Below are positions 17,455 to 26,794 of a DNA stretch of 64,000 bases, one piece after another. Both the position numbers and the translations under genes were made by a program. Origin of the DNA: JBBPZA01 sp963728925 (GTDB lineage: Bacteria > Actinomycetota > Thermoleophilia > Solirubrobacterales > Solirubrobacteraceae); NCBI GenBank assembly GCA_963728925.1, contig CAVSMB010000026.1:62001-126000 (forward strand), given 5' to 3'. Under the pieces are notes generated by a model. It was not told the DNA's origin and searched no databases. It was given only the letters and a program-made list of their open reading frames with translations. The number at the start of each line of letters is the position of its first letter. Within the stretch, counting starts at the first letter, position 1.

Positions 17455-18373
17455 GCGCCGGCCTCGGTCCCCGCTCGCGCCGCGCGAGCGATGCGCGCGG
17501 CGTTGAGCCGCCGCAGGGGCGCGGTGACGCGCCAGCTCCGTGTCCGGGTGACCCGCTCGATTCGGTCTTCGTAGGCCCGGGCGTGCGCGTGGGCCTGCAG
17601 GTGGCGGGAGGCCGCCAGCAGCCGGGTCGCCGCCGCCTCGGCCTCGGCGCGCCGCGCCCTTCCCTTCCAGTCCTCGGTCTCGGCTGCCGCGCCCGGGAGC
17701 CGCCCCTCCCACTTCTCCGCCGTCCGCGCGTGGGCGGCGGCCCAGGGCTCGGGCGCGGTTACCAGTCCGGCAGGACGTGGTGGTGCGCCACCCTGAGGTC
17801 CGCGCTGACCACCTTGCGCCCGGCGGCGCGGGCCGGCTGGCAGATGTCGAAGTCGTAGCCGTGCAGGGTGCCGAGCGACTCGTCGAAGCGAAGGTTGCGA
17901 ACCGCCCACGGCGTGAGCGCCAGCAGGACCCCCGCGACGGTGTCCACCTCGCCGGTACGGACGTGGCCGCCACGTCCGTTGCCCTCCAGCAGCGAGATCT
18001 CGCCCCCGCCGAGCTCGCCGAAGCGGTAGGTCGACGACGCCCACGTGATCGACCCCTCCCACCAGGCGACGCCGCGAGCGCCGACGGCCCCAACGCAGCC
18101 GGCGACCGCCACCTCCGGGTCCCGCAGCACGTCGCGCAGCCCCTCGCAGAACGCCTCGTCGAGGATCTCGGCGTCCTCGTGCAGGAGCACGAGCGCCTCG
18201 AGGTCGTCCATCGCGGCCGCCCGCTCGAGGAGCAGGTTGTAGCTGCGCGGGACCGAGCCAGCGCCGGAGTCGGCGAGCACCGCCGAATCGCGCTCGGAGG
18301 CGCGCTGGATGCCGGGCCTGGCGCAGCTCTCGTAGACGTGCGGCAGCATGATCGAGCAGCCAAAGGCGATCAT
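17445..18373 (-). pseudogene. StrF-type glycosyltransferase-like protein 1, one indel
   Basis: Starts MIAFGCSIMLPHVYESCARPG, the opening of the Glyco_tranf_2_5 (StrF-domain) family, a divergent GT-A group found in actinobacterial glycan loci. Conserved features: LVLLHEDAEILDE (acidic putative nucleotide/metal site), VAWWEGSITWASS, LHGYDFDICQPARAAGRKV and HHHVLPDW. A single missing G near 17760 turns DWVTAPEPW into a stop; the continuation reads HARTAEKWEGRL, DWKGRARRAEAEAAA (coiled coil) and the end TRSWRVTAPLRRLNAARIAR. The rebuilt length is about 309 residues. It is one of three relatives in alternating orientation between 17.4 and 20.3 kb. Confidence 0.8.
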
Positions 18374-18418
18374 CGGGGCGGCGATGTTACAGCGGTCGCC
18401 GCGTAAGAACGCGACCTG

Positions 18419-19334
18419 ATGATCGCCTTCGGGTCCTCGATCACCGATCCCGACGTGTACGAGCGCTGCGCCCGGCGAGGCTCCGGCTGGCGGCCGAGCC
18501 AGACTCCGATCATCTCCCGCCCGCCAGCGGCTCGATCTTCCGCAGCTACAACCAGATCCTCGATCAGGGCGGCACGCGATGAACCATCTCGAGGCGCTCG
18601 GGCTGGTCGACCAGGACGCCGAGATCGTCGACCCCGGCTTCCGCGGAAAGCTGAGGCCGGCGCTGAGGACCCCGATGTCGGCGTCGTCGGGTGCGTCGGC
18701 GCCATCGGCGTGCGAAGCATCGCCTGGTGGGAGGGCTCGGTCACCTGGGGTCGTTCGCCCACAGCTACCAGGAGCTCGGCGGCGGCGAGTTCCCGTCGCT
18801 CTCGTGGGACGAGGCGAGTTGCCCCCGTACGCCCGGACAGGCGAGGTGGAGACAGTCGACGGCTTCGTCCTCGGCGCTGCCGCCCTGGACGGTGCGCAAC
18901 ATCCGCTTCGACGAGACGCTCGGCCAGCTCCTGCACGGCTATGACTTCGATTTCTGCCTTCAGGTCCGCGAAGCCGGCCGCAAGGTCGTGACCGAGGACT
19001 TCAAGGTCGTCCATCACCACTCCCTGGAGCTCGCCGGCGACCTCGAGAAGTGGGTCCAGGCCACATGAAGCTCGCGGAGAAATGGGACGGTCGCATGGCG
19101 AAGGTGGGCGTGGCCGGCGGCGACTGGAAGAAACGTGCCCGCCGCGCCGAGGCGGAGGCGGCCGCCGCGCGGGCGCAGGCGATCGCGACCGAGCTGCAGA
19201 TTGCGGCGCGCGACGCGCGCAGCGAGCGCGAGCTGCGCGAGATGGCGCAGAGCACGAGCTGGCGCGTCACGGCGCCGCTGCGGAAGGTCAACGCGGCACG
19301 GCGCACGGCACGGCGACGCCTGGCCGCGCGCTGA
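18419..19334 (+). pseudogene. StrF-type glycosyltransferase-like protein 2, several indels
   Basis: Opens MIAFGSSITDPDVYERCA, then breaks several times: readable parts in different frames are NHLEALGLVDQDAEIVDPGF, VGCVGAIGVRSIAWWEGSVT, HSYQELGGGEF, VRNIRFDETLGQLLHGYDFD and VREAGRKVVTEDFKVVHHHS. The end is intact: KLAEKWDGRMAKVG, DWKKRARRAEAEAAAARAQA and STSWRVTAPLRKVNAARRTA, stop at 19334. At least five indels are needed. The gene lies divergent to copy 1 and convergent to copy 3, with only 3 bases between the stops. It is the most damaged member of the trio. Confidence 0.78.
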
Positions 19335-19337
19335 TCG

Positions 19338-20272
19338 TCAGCCGCCGCGCACGCGCTTGCGCGACGCCCGGGCCAGTAGTCCGGCGCGGCGCAGCGGCTC
19401 GGTGACGCGCCAGCTCCCCGTCTCGGCGAGGGCCAGGCGGCGGCGCTCGGCCGAGTGCATGCGCGCGTCGGCCTGAAGCAGTCGCGAGGCGACGAGCAGG
19501 TGCGCGCCGCCCCCGCCTCGGCCTCCGCGCGCCGCGCGCGCTGCTTCCAGTCCTGCCCATCAGCCCCCGGCGTCTCGTGGCCCGCCGCGGCCGGAAGCAT
19601 CCGGCCCTCCCACTTCTCGGCCAGTGCCATGTGCGCGTCGACCCACGTGTCGGTGTCGAGCACGAAGTCGAGCGAGTGGTGGTGGCGAACCCGGAGGTCC
19701 GCGGTGACGACCTTGCGCCCCGCCTCGCGCACCTGCAGGCACAGGTCGACGTCGTAGCCGTGGAGCTGCCCCAGCGACTCGTCGAAGCGGACGTTGCGCA
19801 CGACCCACGGGGACAGGACGAGCAGAACGCCCTCGACCACCTCGACCTCGCCGGTGCGCGGCTGCGGAGCCGAGCCGTTGAACGACAGCAGCGAGACCTC
19901 GTCCGCTCCCGCCTCGTCGTAGCGGTACCCCGACGACGCCCAGGTGACCGAGCCCTCCCACCACGCGAGGCTCCGCACGCCGACGGCGCCGACGGGGCCG
20001 GCCACCCCGACCGCCGGGTCGCTCAGCGCGGCGCGCGCCTTCGCGCACAGGTCGCCGTCGATGATCTCCGCGTCCTGATGGATCAGCACGAGCGCCTCGA
20101 GGCCCTCCAGCCCCGCGGCCTGGTCGAGGATCACGTTGTGGCTGCGGAAGATCGAGCCCGCCGCCTGCAGCGCGAACACCGGGGAGTCGTCCTCCACAGC
20201 CCGCTCGATCCCGGGCCGGGCGATCCGGTCGTAGACCTCCGGCGAGGTCATGGAGGACCCGAAGGCGATCAT
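19338..20272 (-). pseudogene. StrF-type glycosyltransferase-like protein 3, one indel
   Basis: From the ATG at 20272 the frame is intact for about 255 codons: MIAFGSSMTSPEVYDRIARP, LVLIHQDAEIIDGDL, RSLAWWEGSVTWASSGYRY, FDESLGQLHGYDVDLCLQVR, MALAEKWEGRML and DWKQRARRAEAEAGAA. An indel near 19500 breaks the coiled coil; the continuation ends TGSWRVTEPLRRAGLLARAS with a stop at 19338. It shares the family layout with the other two copies: StrF domain, EKW-GR segment, coiled coil, SWRVT-PLR tail. The rebuilt length is about 311 residues. It is the least damaged of the trio and the best reference for the group. Confidence 0.8.
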
Positions 20273-20309
20273 GACGCGCTGCTCGCCCGGCGTTCCGAGC
20301 GCCCGCGCA

Positions 20310-21305
20310 TCAAGCGCCGGGGTGCCCGCGCCGCGACCGCACCCAGCCGCCGCCGGCGCGCAGCGGACGCGTGGCCTTCCAGCTCGCCGACTGCTCGTAC
20401 TCGCCACGAAGCTTCACGATCTCGGCGAGATACGCCGCGCTGGCCTCGTCCAGCGCGACGCGATGGGCGCCCTCGAGGCGCTCGAGCTCCGCCTGGTGGT
20501 CGTCGTCCTGCTTGCGCAGCTCGTCCTGGAGCTGGCGGACGTTGTGGCGCAGCGCGGTGAACTCGCGCGGGTCGTCGCTCGGGCGCTCGAGGTCCTCGGT
20601 GGTCAGCTCGACCTCGCGCTTGCGCAGCAGCGGCCAGCTCTGGTTGTGGACCTGTGGCTTGAGGTCGATCAGGTCGAAGGCCCGGCCCCAGTGCTCGCGC
20701 ACCCACCAGTCCGACATGAGCACGACCGGGCCGCCGAGGTCCCAGCTCAGGGTGTGGCGCAGGGCGTTCATGCCGACCCGGCTGTCGTCCCACGGCTGGC
20801 CGGTGATGATCTCGTAGTTCCACTGCCCGATGTAGGTGGCGATGAGCAGGCCGCCGGGCTTAAGCAGGCGGTGCAGCTCGAGCAGCCACGGGATCGACCC
20901 GTCGGTCAGGTGGGTGAACACCGAGATCGCGTAGATGAGGTCGAACGACCCGTATTCGAGGCCGAGGGGCGGGAACACCGCGCCGGCCCAGGGGTGCAGC
21001 GGCGGCGATAGCGCCTCCTGCAGCCACTCGATGCTGGGACGGTCGATGTCGGCGCCCCAGAACTCGGCTCCGTCGGCCTGGGCCTCTCCGAGGAACTGGC
21101 GCAGGGTGCGCCCGGCTCCGCACCCGAAGTCCAGCACCCGCTTGCCCTCGAACGTCCAATCGTCGGGAAGGAGGTCGACGAGCGTCTCCTTGGTCTGGGC
21201 ACCGATGTGCTCGAAGGCCTCGTACTGATCGCCCCAGCTCTCGAGGCGAAAGACCCGGCTGGCCAGGTCGAGCGGCGGGTAGGGCGCGTCACGGCTCACC
21301 GTCAC
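20310..21305 (-). CDS. SAM methyltransferase with coiled-coil tail
   Basis: 331 residues from a GTG at 21305 (a second GTG at 21299 is possible). A class I methyltransferase: KRVLDFGCGAGRTLRQFL (SAM motif I), WGADIDRPSIEWL, FDLIYAISVFTHLTD and LKPGGLLIATYIG are the ordered motifs. From about residue 240 a helical region (FTALRHNVRQLQDELRKQDD, then LERLEGAHRVALDEA) ends in SASWKATRPLRAGGGWV, the same kind of tail as in the neighbouring StrF-type genes. It is divergent from the Wzt-type ATPase at 21387. The frame is intact although its neighbours are not. Target probably a glycan sugar; not established. Confidence 0.87.
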   Translation of the reverse strand: MTVSRDAPYPPLDLASRVFRLESWGDQYEAFEHIGAQTKETLVDLLPDDWTFEGKRVLDFGCGAGRTLRQFLGEAQADGAEFWGADIDRPSIEWLQEALSPPLHPWAGAVFPPLGLEYGSFDLIYAISVFTHLTDGSIPWLLELHRLLKPGGLLIATYIGQWNYEIITGQPWDDSRVGMNALRHTLSWDLGGPVVLMSDWWVREHWGRAFDLIDLKPQVHNQSWPLLRKREVELTTEDLERPSDDPREFTALRHNVRQLQDELRKQDDDHQAELERLEGAHRVALDEASAAYLAEIVKLRGEYEQSASWKATRPLRAGGGWVRSRRGHPGA

Positions 21306-21386
21306 GCGCGGCAGGGTATCGGGACACGTGCGGCCTTGCCCGCACCGTGTCGGCTCTGGCGCGTCGGTTGGTAACGTCCGGCCACG

Positions 21387-22694
21387 GTGGCCAGTCCGAT
21401 GTCCCTCGACGACGACACCGGCACGGCGACCGCCGCTGCCGGTCGTTCGCGCACGGTCGATGGGCCGGTGGTGATCGAGGTCCGCGACCTCGAGAAGACC
21501 TTCCACATCCCCGACAACAAGGTCGACACCCTGAAGGAGCGGGCGCTGCATCCGCTGCGCCGGGGCGAGCACCGCGAGCTGCGGGCGTTGCAGGGCGTCT
21601 CCTTCGACGTGCGTGAGGGCGAGTTCTTCGGAATCGTCGGCCGCAACGGGTCGGGCAAGAGCACGCTGCTCAAGGTCCTCGCTTCGATCTACCGCGCCGA
21701 CGCCGGAAGCATCCGCATGGCCGGCCGGCTCGCCCCCTTCATCGAGCTGGGCGTCGGCTTCAACCCCGACCTCACCGCACGCGAGAACGTCGCGCTCAAC
21801 GGCGTCATGCTCGGCCTCAGCCGCCGCCAGGCTGCGCGCAAGCTCGACTCCGTGCTCGACTTCGCCGAACTGCACGACTTCGTCGACCTCAAACTCAAGA
21901 ACTACTCCTCGGGCATGATGGTCCGCCTCGCCTTCTCCGTCATGGTCGAGGCCGACGCCGACATCATGCTCGTCGACGAGGTCCTCGCCGTCGGCGACGC
22001 CGCCTTCGGCCAGAAGTGCATGGACGTCTTCCGCGCCAAACGCCGCGCCAGCAAGACCCTCGTGCTCGTCACCCACGACATGGCCACCGTCCAATCCTTC
22101 TGCCACCGCGCCATGCTCATCCACGACGGCCAACAACGCTACCTCGGCGACCCCGAAGAAGCCGCCTTGCGCTATTACCGGCTCAACTTCGCGGCCGCGA
22201 GCCCGTCCGGTACGGCGGCGGTGGCCGCAGTTCCGGACGTGAACGTCAAGGTGATCGACACGTGGCTCGAGAGCCAGGCGGGCGAGCGGGTCGACAACGT
22301 CGAGCAGGACGAGCCGATCGGCTTCAACCTCGTGGTCGAGGCGAGACACGACCTCCACGCACCGACCTTCAACTTCCATCTCCTGAACGCCGACGGCGCC
22401 TGGGTGTTCGGCTTCAGCGAGGCCGTGTCCGGCAACGGCGACGTGCCAGACGTCGTCGCGGTCGGCCAGCGTATCCGCATTGCGGGCCGTATCGAGAACC
22501 CACTGGTCCCCGGCCGCTACACGATCAACTGCTGGATGTCGCGCAAGCGCCGCGAGGGCGAGGTCGCGCTCCACGTTCTGCGGCTCGTCGACTTCATGGT
22601 CTACGGGACGCGGCCGAGTCCCGGGAATGTTTCGGTCAAGACCAACGTCAAGGCCGTCCTCGAGCCCGCTCGCGGCTCCGCCACGGAGTCGTGA
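21387..22694 (+). CDS. wzt: Polysaccharide ABC exporter ATPase, Wzt type
   Basis: 435 residues. The nucleotide-binding domain covers about residues 28 to 265: GRNGSGKST (Walker A), LAPFIELGVGFNPDLTARENV (typical of TagH/Wzt ATPases), NYSSGMMVRLAFS (signature), DIMLVDEVLAVGD (Walker B) and the switch His in VTHDMAT. The C-terminal domain (about 285 to 430) is the Wzt_C type, which recognises the finished glycan before export: GFNLVVEARHDLHAPTFNFHL is reduced here to FNLVVEA and FNFHLLNADGAWVFG. It forms the cytoplasmic motor for a Wzm permease; the only permease seen is at 25547. The stop overlaps the next gene's GTG (GTGA). A near copy lies at 24262. Confidence 0.92.
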   Translation: MASPMSLDDDTGTATAAAGRSRTVDGPVVIEVRDLEKTFHIPDNKVDTLKERALHPLRRGEHRELRALQGVSFDVREGEFFGIVGRNGSGKSTLLKVLASIYRADAGSIRMAGRLAPFIELGVGFNPDLTARENVALNGVMLGLSRRQAARKLDSVLDFAELHDFVDLKLKNYSSGMMVRLAFSVMVEADADIMLVDEVLAVGDAAFGQKCMDVFRAKRRASKTLVLVTHDMATVQSFCHRAMLIHDGQQRYLGDPEEAALRYYRLNFAAASPSGTAAVAAVPDVNVKVIDTWLESQAGERVDNVEQDEPIGFNLVVEARHDLHAPTFNFHLLNADGAWVFGFSEAVSGNGDVPDVVAVGQRIRIAGRIENPLVPGRYTINCWMSRKRREGEVALHVLRLVDFMVYGTRPSPGNVSVKTNVKAVLEPARGSATES

Positions 22695-24176
22695 GCACCC
22701 AGCCGGCCGACCTCGTGGTCAGGCTCGAGCGGCCTCTCGAAGCCACCCTGCCCGCCGGCAAAGGCACCGCGCTGTTCCTCCTCGGCACCTGCTTCCATCC
22801 CGACGAGGCGGTGCTCGACCTCGAGCTGCTTCTCGACGGCGTGCCCCACCGGCCCACGGCCTTCAGCATGCCGCGTCCCGATGTGCTGGCTCAGCACCCA
22901 GAGGCGCCCTCCTCCTACCGCAGCGGTTTTTGGGCAACGGTGCCGGTGCCTGCGCGCGAGCACCCCGGCTCGATCGCTGTCGCGCTCGTCGCGCGACTGG
23001 CCTCCGGAGCGCGAGCGACCGTGCCGCTGGGCAAGGTCGAGGTCGTCGAGCAGCGCTCGCCGCCAATTGTCGACGCCCGTCCCGAGGACTCCGGTCCCGG
23101 GCTCATCGCGATCTGCATGGCGACCTTCGAGCCCGCTCCCGCGCTCTTTCAGGCCCAGGTCGAGTCGCTGCGGGCCCAGACCGACGACCGTTGGATCTGC
23201 CTGATCAGCGACGACTGCTCGGGCCCTGAGCACGTCGCGCGGATCCGGGAAATCGTCGGCGACGACCCGCGCTTCGCCTTTTCGCATGCGGACGCACGGC
23301 TCGGCTTCTACCGCAACTTCGAGCGGGCCATCGGCATGGTCCCGCGTGAGGCGCAGCTCGTCGCGCTGTGCGACCAGGACGATCGCTGGCATCCCGACAA
23401 GCTGGCGGCACTACGAGCCGCACTCGCGCTCGCCCCGGTCGCCTACTCCGATCAGCGGCTCGTCGACGGGCAGGGCCGCCTGCTGCGCGACACCTTCTGG
23501 GAAGGTCGACGCAACAACCACACCTGGACCTGACCTCGATGCTCGTGGCCAACGCGATTACCGGCGCGGCGATGCTCATGCGTCGCGAGGTCGCCGAGCT
23601 CGCCCTGCCGTTTCCCGACACGCCGGGCTTCCAGTTCACGACCACTGGCTCGGCGTGCTCGCGCTCGCGACCTGTGAGGCGGCTTACGTTGACCGGCCGC
23701 TGTACGACTACGTCCAGCACGCCGGCGCCGTTTTCGGGGACGTCAGCAGCGGCCCGCCGGCGGCCCGCCGACGGCTCTCGGGTCCCGGCACGGGCCGGGT
23801 GCGCGAGGCGATCGCCTCGTGGCGCGCCGCCTACTTCTACGGCTACCTCTCGCGCGAGACCCAGGCGCAGACCGTGCTCGCCCGCTGCGGACCGCAGCTG
23901 GACGCGGGCAAGCGACGGGCGCTCGAGCGCTTCGTCGCCGCCGAGCGCTCCCCGCTCGCCTTCGCGTGGCTCGCCGCCCGGCCCCGGCGAGGACTGCTAG
24001 GAGCGACCGAGACGCTGGGCACCGAGATCGAGCTCGCGCAAGGCGTCCTCTGGCGGTGGCTCGCGTCCGCCGTGGCCCGTCCCGGGCGATGGATCGGGCC
24101 GCGCCTGGACGCGGGCTTTCCGCCCCCGACGAGCTTCAACCAGAAGCGGCTGCGCCGCTGGCGCGCCCTGGTCTGA
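22691..24176 (+). pseudogene. GT2 glycosyltransferase with extra N-terminal domain, two indels
   Basis: A GTG start overlaps the ABC ATPase stop. Residues 1 to about 125 form an unassigned, probably beta-rich domain (LVVRLERPLEATLP, LLGTCFHPDEAVLDLELLLD). Then comes a GT2 domain: LIAICMATFEPAPALFQAQV, LISDDCSGPEHV, LCDQDDRWHPDKLAALR. The frame breaks near 23515 (after RRNNHT) and near 23637 (QF-HDHWLG, one C missing) and then stays open to 24176, with DRPLYDYVQHAGAVFG and the end FNQKRLRRWRALV. It corresponds to the first half of the gene at 2394 and lacks that gene's second glycosyltransferase domain. Rebuilt, it would have about 495 residues. Confidence 0.82.
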
Positions 24177-24221
24177 GGGAGGGTCTCGTGGGGCGCCGCG
24201 GTCGGGACCGTGCGCACCCGT

Positions 24222-24238
24222 CGGGCGGACTTCGCCCG
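24222..24238 (+). terminator. Small GC hairpin between glycosyltransferase and second ATPase
   Basis: A 6-base stem (CGGGCG and CGCCCG) closes a 5-base loop in the 85-base gap between the glycosyltransferase stop and the second Wzt gene. No T-run follows, so intrinsic termination is only a weak possibility; it may simply reduce read-through within the export operon. Confidence 0.3.
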
Positions 24239-24261
24239 CCTGGCCCAACCGGAGCGTATGG

Positions 24262-25550
24262 ATGCACAGCGTGCAGCAGTCGCTGCAGAGAGCGGCCTTT
24301 TCCCTCGACGACGAAGCCTCCAAGCTCACGGCGCCGCCGTCGCGCACGGTCGATGGGCCGGTGGTGATCGAGGTCCGCGACCTCGAGAAGACCTTCCACA
24401 TCCCCACGCGAAAGGGCACCCTGAAGGAGCGGGCGCTGCATCCGCTGCGCCGGGGCGAGCACCGCGAGCTGCGGGCGTTGCAGGGCGTCTCCTTCGACGT
24501 GCGTGAGGGCGAGTTCTTCGGAATCGTCGGCCGCAACGGGTCGGGCAAGAGCACGCTGCTCAAGGTCCTCGCTTCGATCTACCGCGCCGACGCCGGAAGC
24601 ATCCGCATGGCCGGCCGGCTCGCCCCCTTCATCGAGCTGGGCGTCGGCTTCAACCCCGACCTCACCGCACGCGAGAACGTCGCGCTCAACGGCGTCATGC
24701 TCGGCCTCAGCCGCCGCCAGGCTGCGCGCAAGCTCGACTCCGTGCTCGACTTCGCCGAACTGCACGACTTCGTCGACCTCAAGCTCAAGAACTACTCCTC
24801 GGGGATGATGGTGCGCCTCGCGTTCTCGGTCATGGTCGAGGCCGACGCCGACATGATGCTGGTCGACGAGGTCCTGGCGGTCGGCGACGCCGCCTTCGCC
24901 CAGAAGTGCATGGACGTCTTCCGCGCCAAACGCCGGGCCGGCAAGACCCTCGTGCTCGTGACCCACAACATGGCGACCGTCCAGACCTTCTGCCACCGCG
25001 CCATGCTCATCCACGACGGCGAGCAGCGCTACCTCGGCGACCCCGAAGAGGCGGTGCTCCGCTACTACCGGCTCAATTTCGGCGATGGCACATGACGCCC
25101 ACAGCGCCGAGGCGACCCCGGAGGGCCGGTCGCAAGCTCGTCGACGTCTGGCTCGAGAACCAGGCCGGGGAGCGGGTCGAGAACGTGCGCCAGGGTGAGC
25201 CGATCGGCTTCAACCTCGTGGTCGAGGCGGACGAGGTCTCGAGCCCGGCCTTCCTGTTCAGGTCCTGAACGTCGACGGCGTCCCGGTCTTCGGCTTCACC
25301 CGCGAGCTGCGGTCGAGCGCGAGCCCCAACGCGTCGCCGCCGGCGGGCGCGTCCGCCTCGCGGCGACGTCGAGAACCCGCTCACGGCGGGCCGCTACCAG
25401 GTCGACTGCTCGGTCACTCGCAGCGAGGCACCGGCGACCTCGCCCTGCCGGATCCGGGTGCTCGACTTCCTCGTGCGGGGGCGAGCCGATCCCAGGGATG
25501 GTCACGGCGCGACGGAGCTCGAGGCAACCGTCGAGGGCGGACCCCGATGA
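24262..25550 (+). pseudogene. Second Wzt-type ATPase, C-terminal domain frameshifted
   Basis: The ATPase domain is intact for 277 codons and nearly identical to that at 21387, with GRNGSGKST, NYSSGMMVRLAFS and MMLVDEVLAVGD. The linker before the Walker A differs (HIPTRKGTL instead of HIPDNKVDTL). The stop after LNFGDGT at 25095 is an indel artefact of position: the other frames carry on with KLVDVWLENQAGERVENVRQ, FNLVVEADEVSSPAFLF, LNVDGVPVFGFTRE, NPLTAGRYQVDCSVTRSEA and IRVLDFLVRG, a full Wzt_C domain ending at 25550. At least three indels. The stop overlaps the permease ATG (ATGA), so this ATPase, not the first, is directly coupled to the permease. Confidence 0.85.
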
Positions 25551-26387
25551 GCGAGCCGGCCGCGTCGAGCTCCGTGAGGTCCGCGGGCCGTCCGCACTCG
25601 GCGGCGGTCGGCGCCTGCTGAGGGACCTCGCCTACCTGCTCTCGGTCACCGAGTTCAAAAGACCTATTTCGGAACGGCGCTCGGCTACCTGTGGTCGTTC
25701 GCGAGGCCGCTGATGCTCTTCGGTGTGCTCCTGACGGTGTTCACTCAGGTCTTCCGCCTGGGCTCCCAGGTCCCCCACTATCCGGTCCTCCTGCTGTTCA
25801 ACATCGTGCTCTTCGGCTTCTTCACGGAGGCCACGAGCACCGCAGTGACTCGGTGGTCACCAAGGAGGGGATCGTCCGCAAGACCCAGTTCCCGCGCCTG
25901 GTAATCCCGCTGGCGGTCGTCGTGACAGCGCTCTTCAACCTCGCCCTCAACCTCGTCGTGGTGTTTGTGTTCATCCTCGCGTTCGGGGTCACCCCGATGT
26001 GGACCTGGCTCTTGTTCCCGGTCGTCCTCGTCCTGCTGTTCGTCTTCACCACCGCGGTGTCGATGATCCTCGCGTCGCTGTATCCCCGGTTCCGCGACAC
26101 GGGATCATCTGGCAGGTGGCCTCGACGGCACTGTTCTACGCCACCCCCGTCCTCTATCCCCTCGAGTTCGCGCCGGCGACGCTTCGCAAGTTCCTCGCGC
26201 TCAACCCGCTCGCCCCGCTGCTGGAGCCCGCGCGCAAGTGGGTCATCGACCCCACCGCCCCGGGGCCCGCCGCGGGGCGGGCGGCTACGTCTGGGTCTTC
26301 GTAGCGATAGCTATCTACGCAGTCATCTGCGTGCTCGCGGTATGGGTCTTCAACCGCGAGGCGCCGCGGATCGCCGAGCAGCTCTGA
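25547..26387 (+). pseudogene. wzm: Polysaccharide ABC exporter permease, Wzm type, several indels
   Basis: ABC-2 type permease. Readable parts in order: RRLLRDLAYLLSVTEFK, TALGYLWSFARPLMLFGVLL, QVPHYPVLLLFNIVLFGFFT, VTKEGIVRKTQFPRLVIPLA, LFNLALNLVVVFVFILAFGV, VSMILASLYPRFRDT, WQVASTALFYATPVLYPLEF, and finally YVWVFVAIAIYAVICVLAVW, ending FNREAPRIAEQL. The order, six hydrophobic helices and the SVLVVTKEG-R/K-x-x-FPR motif are those of Wzm/TagG-type permeases of about 275 residues. At least four single-base breaks (near 25660, 25845, 26102 and 26275). It would form the membrane pore of the glycan exporter. If the indels are real, the whole ABC route is dead. Confidence 0.83.
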
Positions 26388-26391
26388 GGCG

Positions 26392-26794
26392 ATGCTCGCG
26401 CGCGCCGCACTCGTCCTGGTCGCCGTGGTCGTAATCGCCTGGCTCGGCGTGATGGAGCGCAACCTGCGGCTGACGGACAGCGGATTTACCGCGACGTACA
26501 CCCTGCGGACGAAGGGCAACATCGCGCGCGCCGAACGCGATTTGCGTGCCGCGCGCCTCCTCAACCCCGATACCCCGAACTGACCTCGTGCGCTCTTACG
26601 TGCTGTTCGCAAGCGGCGAGCACACCCGGGCGCGGGCTCTCGTCCAGGGCGTCCTCGATCGCGAACCGGACAACTATCCCGCCTGGCTCGCCATGTGGAA
26701 TATCGGCAAACGCACCGAGCCCGCGCTGGCCCGGCGTGCCCTCGCCGAGCTCGCGCGGCTCAATCCTCTCCAGGCGCGAGCTGCTAGCGGCTGA
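26392..26794 (+). pseudogene. Small membrane-anchored TPR-like protein, one indel
   Basis: Starts with one hydrophobic helix (LARAALVLVAVVVIAWLGVM), followed by helix-turn-helix units: NIARAERDLRAARLLNPDT, then after an indel near 26578 LVRSYVLFASGEHTRARALV, DREPDNYPAWLAMWNIGKR and ALARRALAELARLNPL. The D-P-P-A-W pattern is that of tetratricopeptide repeats. Such short TPR proteins commonly sit next to O-antigen ligase genes in actinobacteria, and a ligase gene lies 260 bases away. Rebuilt length about 134 residues. The 3' end overlaps a truncated epimerase on the other strand by 11 bases. Confidence 0.65.

Noticed and set aside
24262..25095. Second ATPase as a complete short (ATPase-only) protein
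   Set aside because: A full Wzt_C domain follows in the other frames up to the ATGA junction with the permease, so the stop at 25095 results from an indel.
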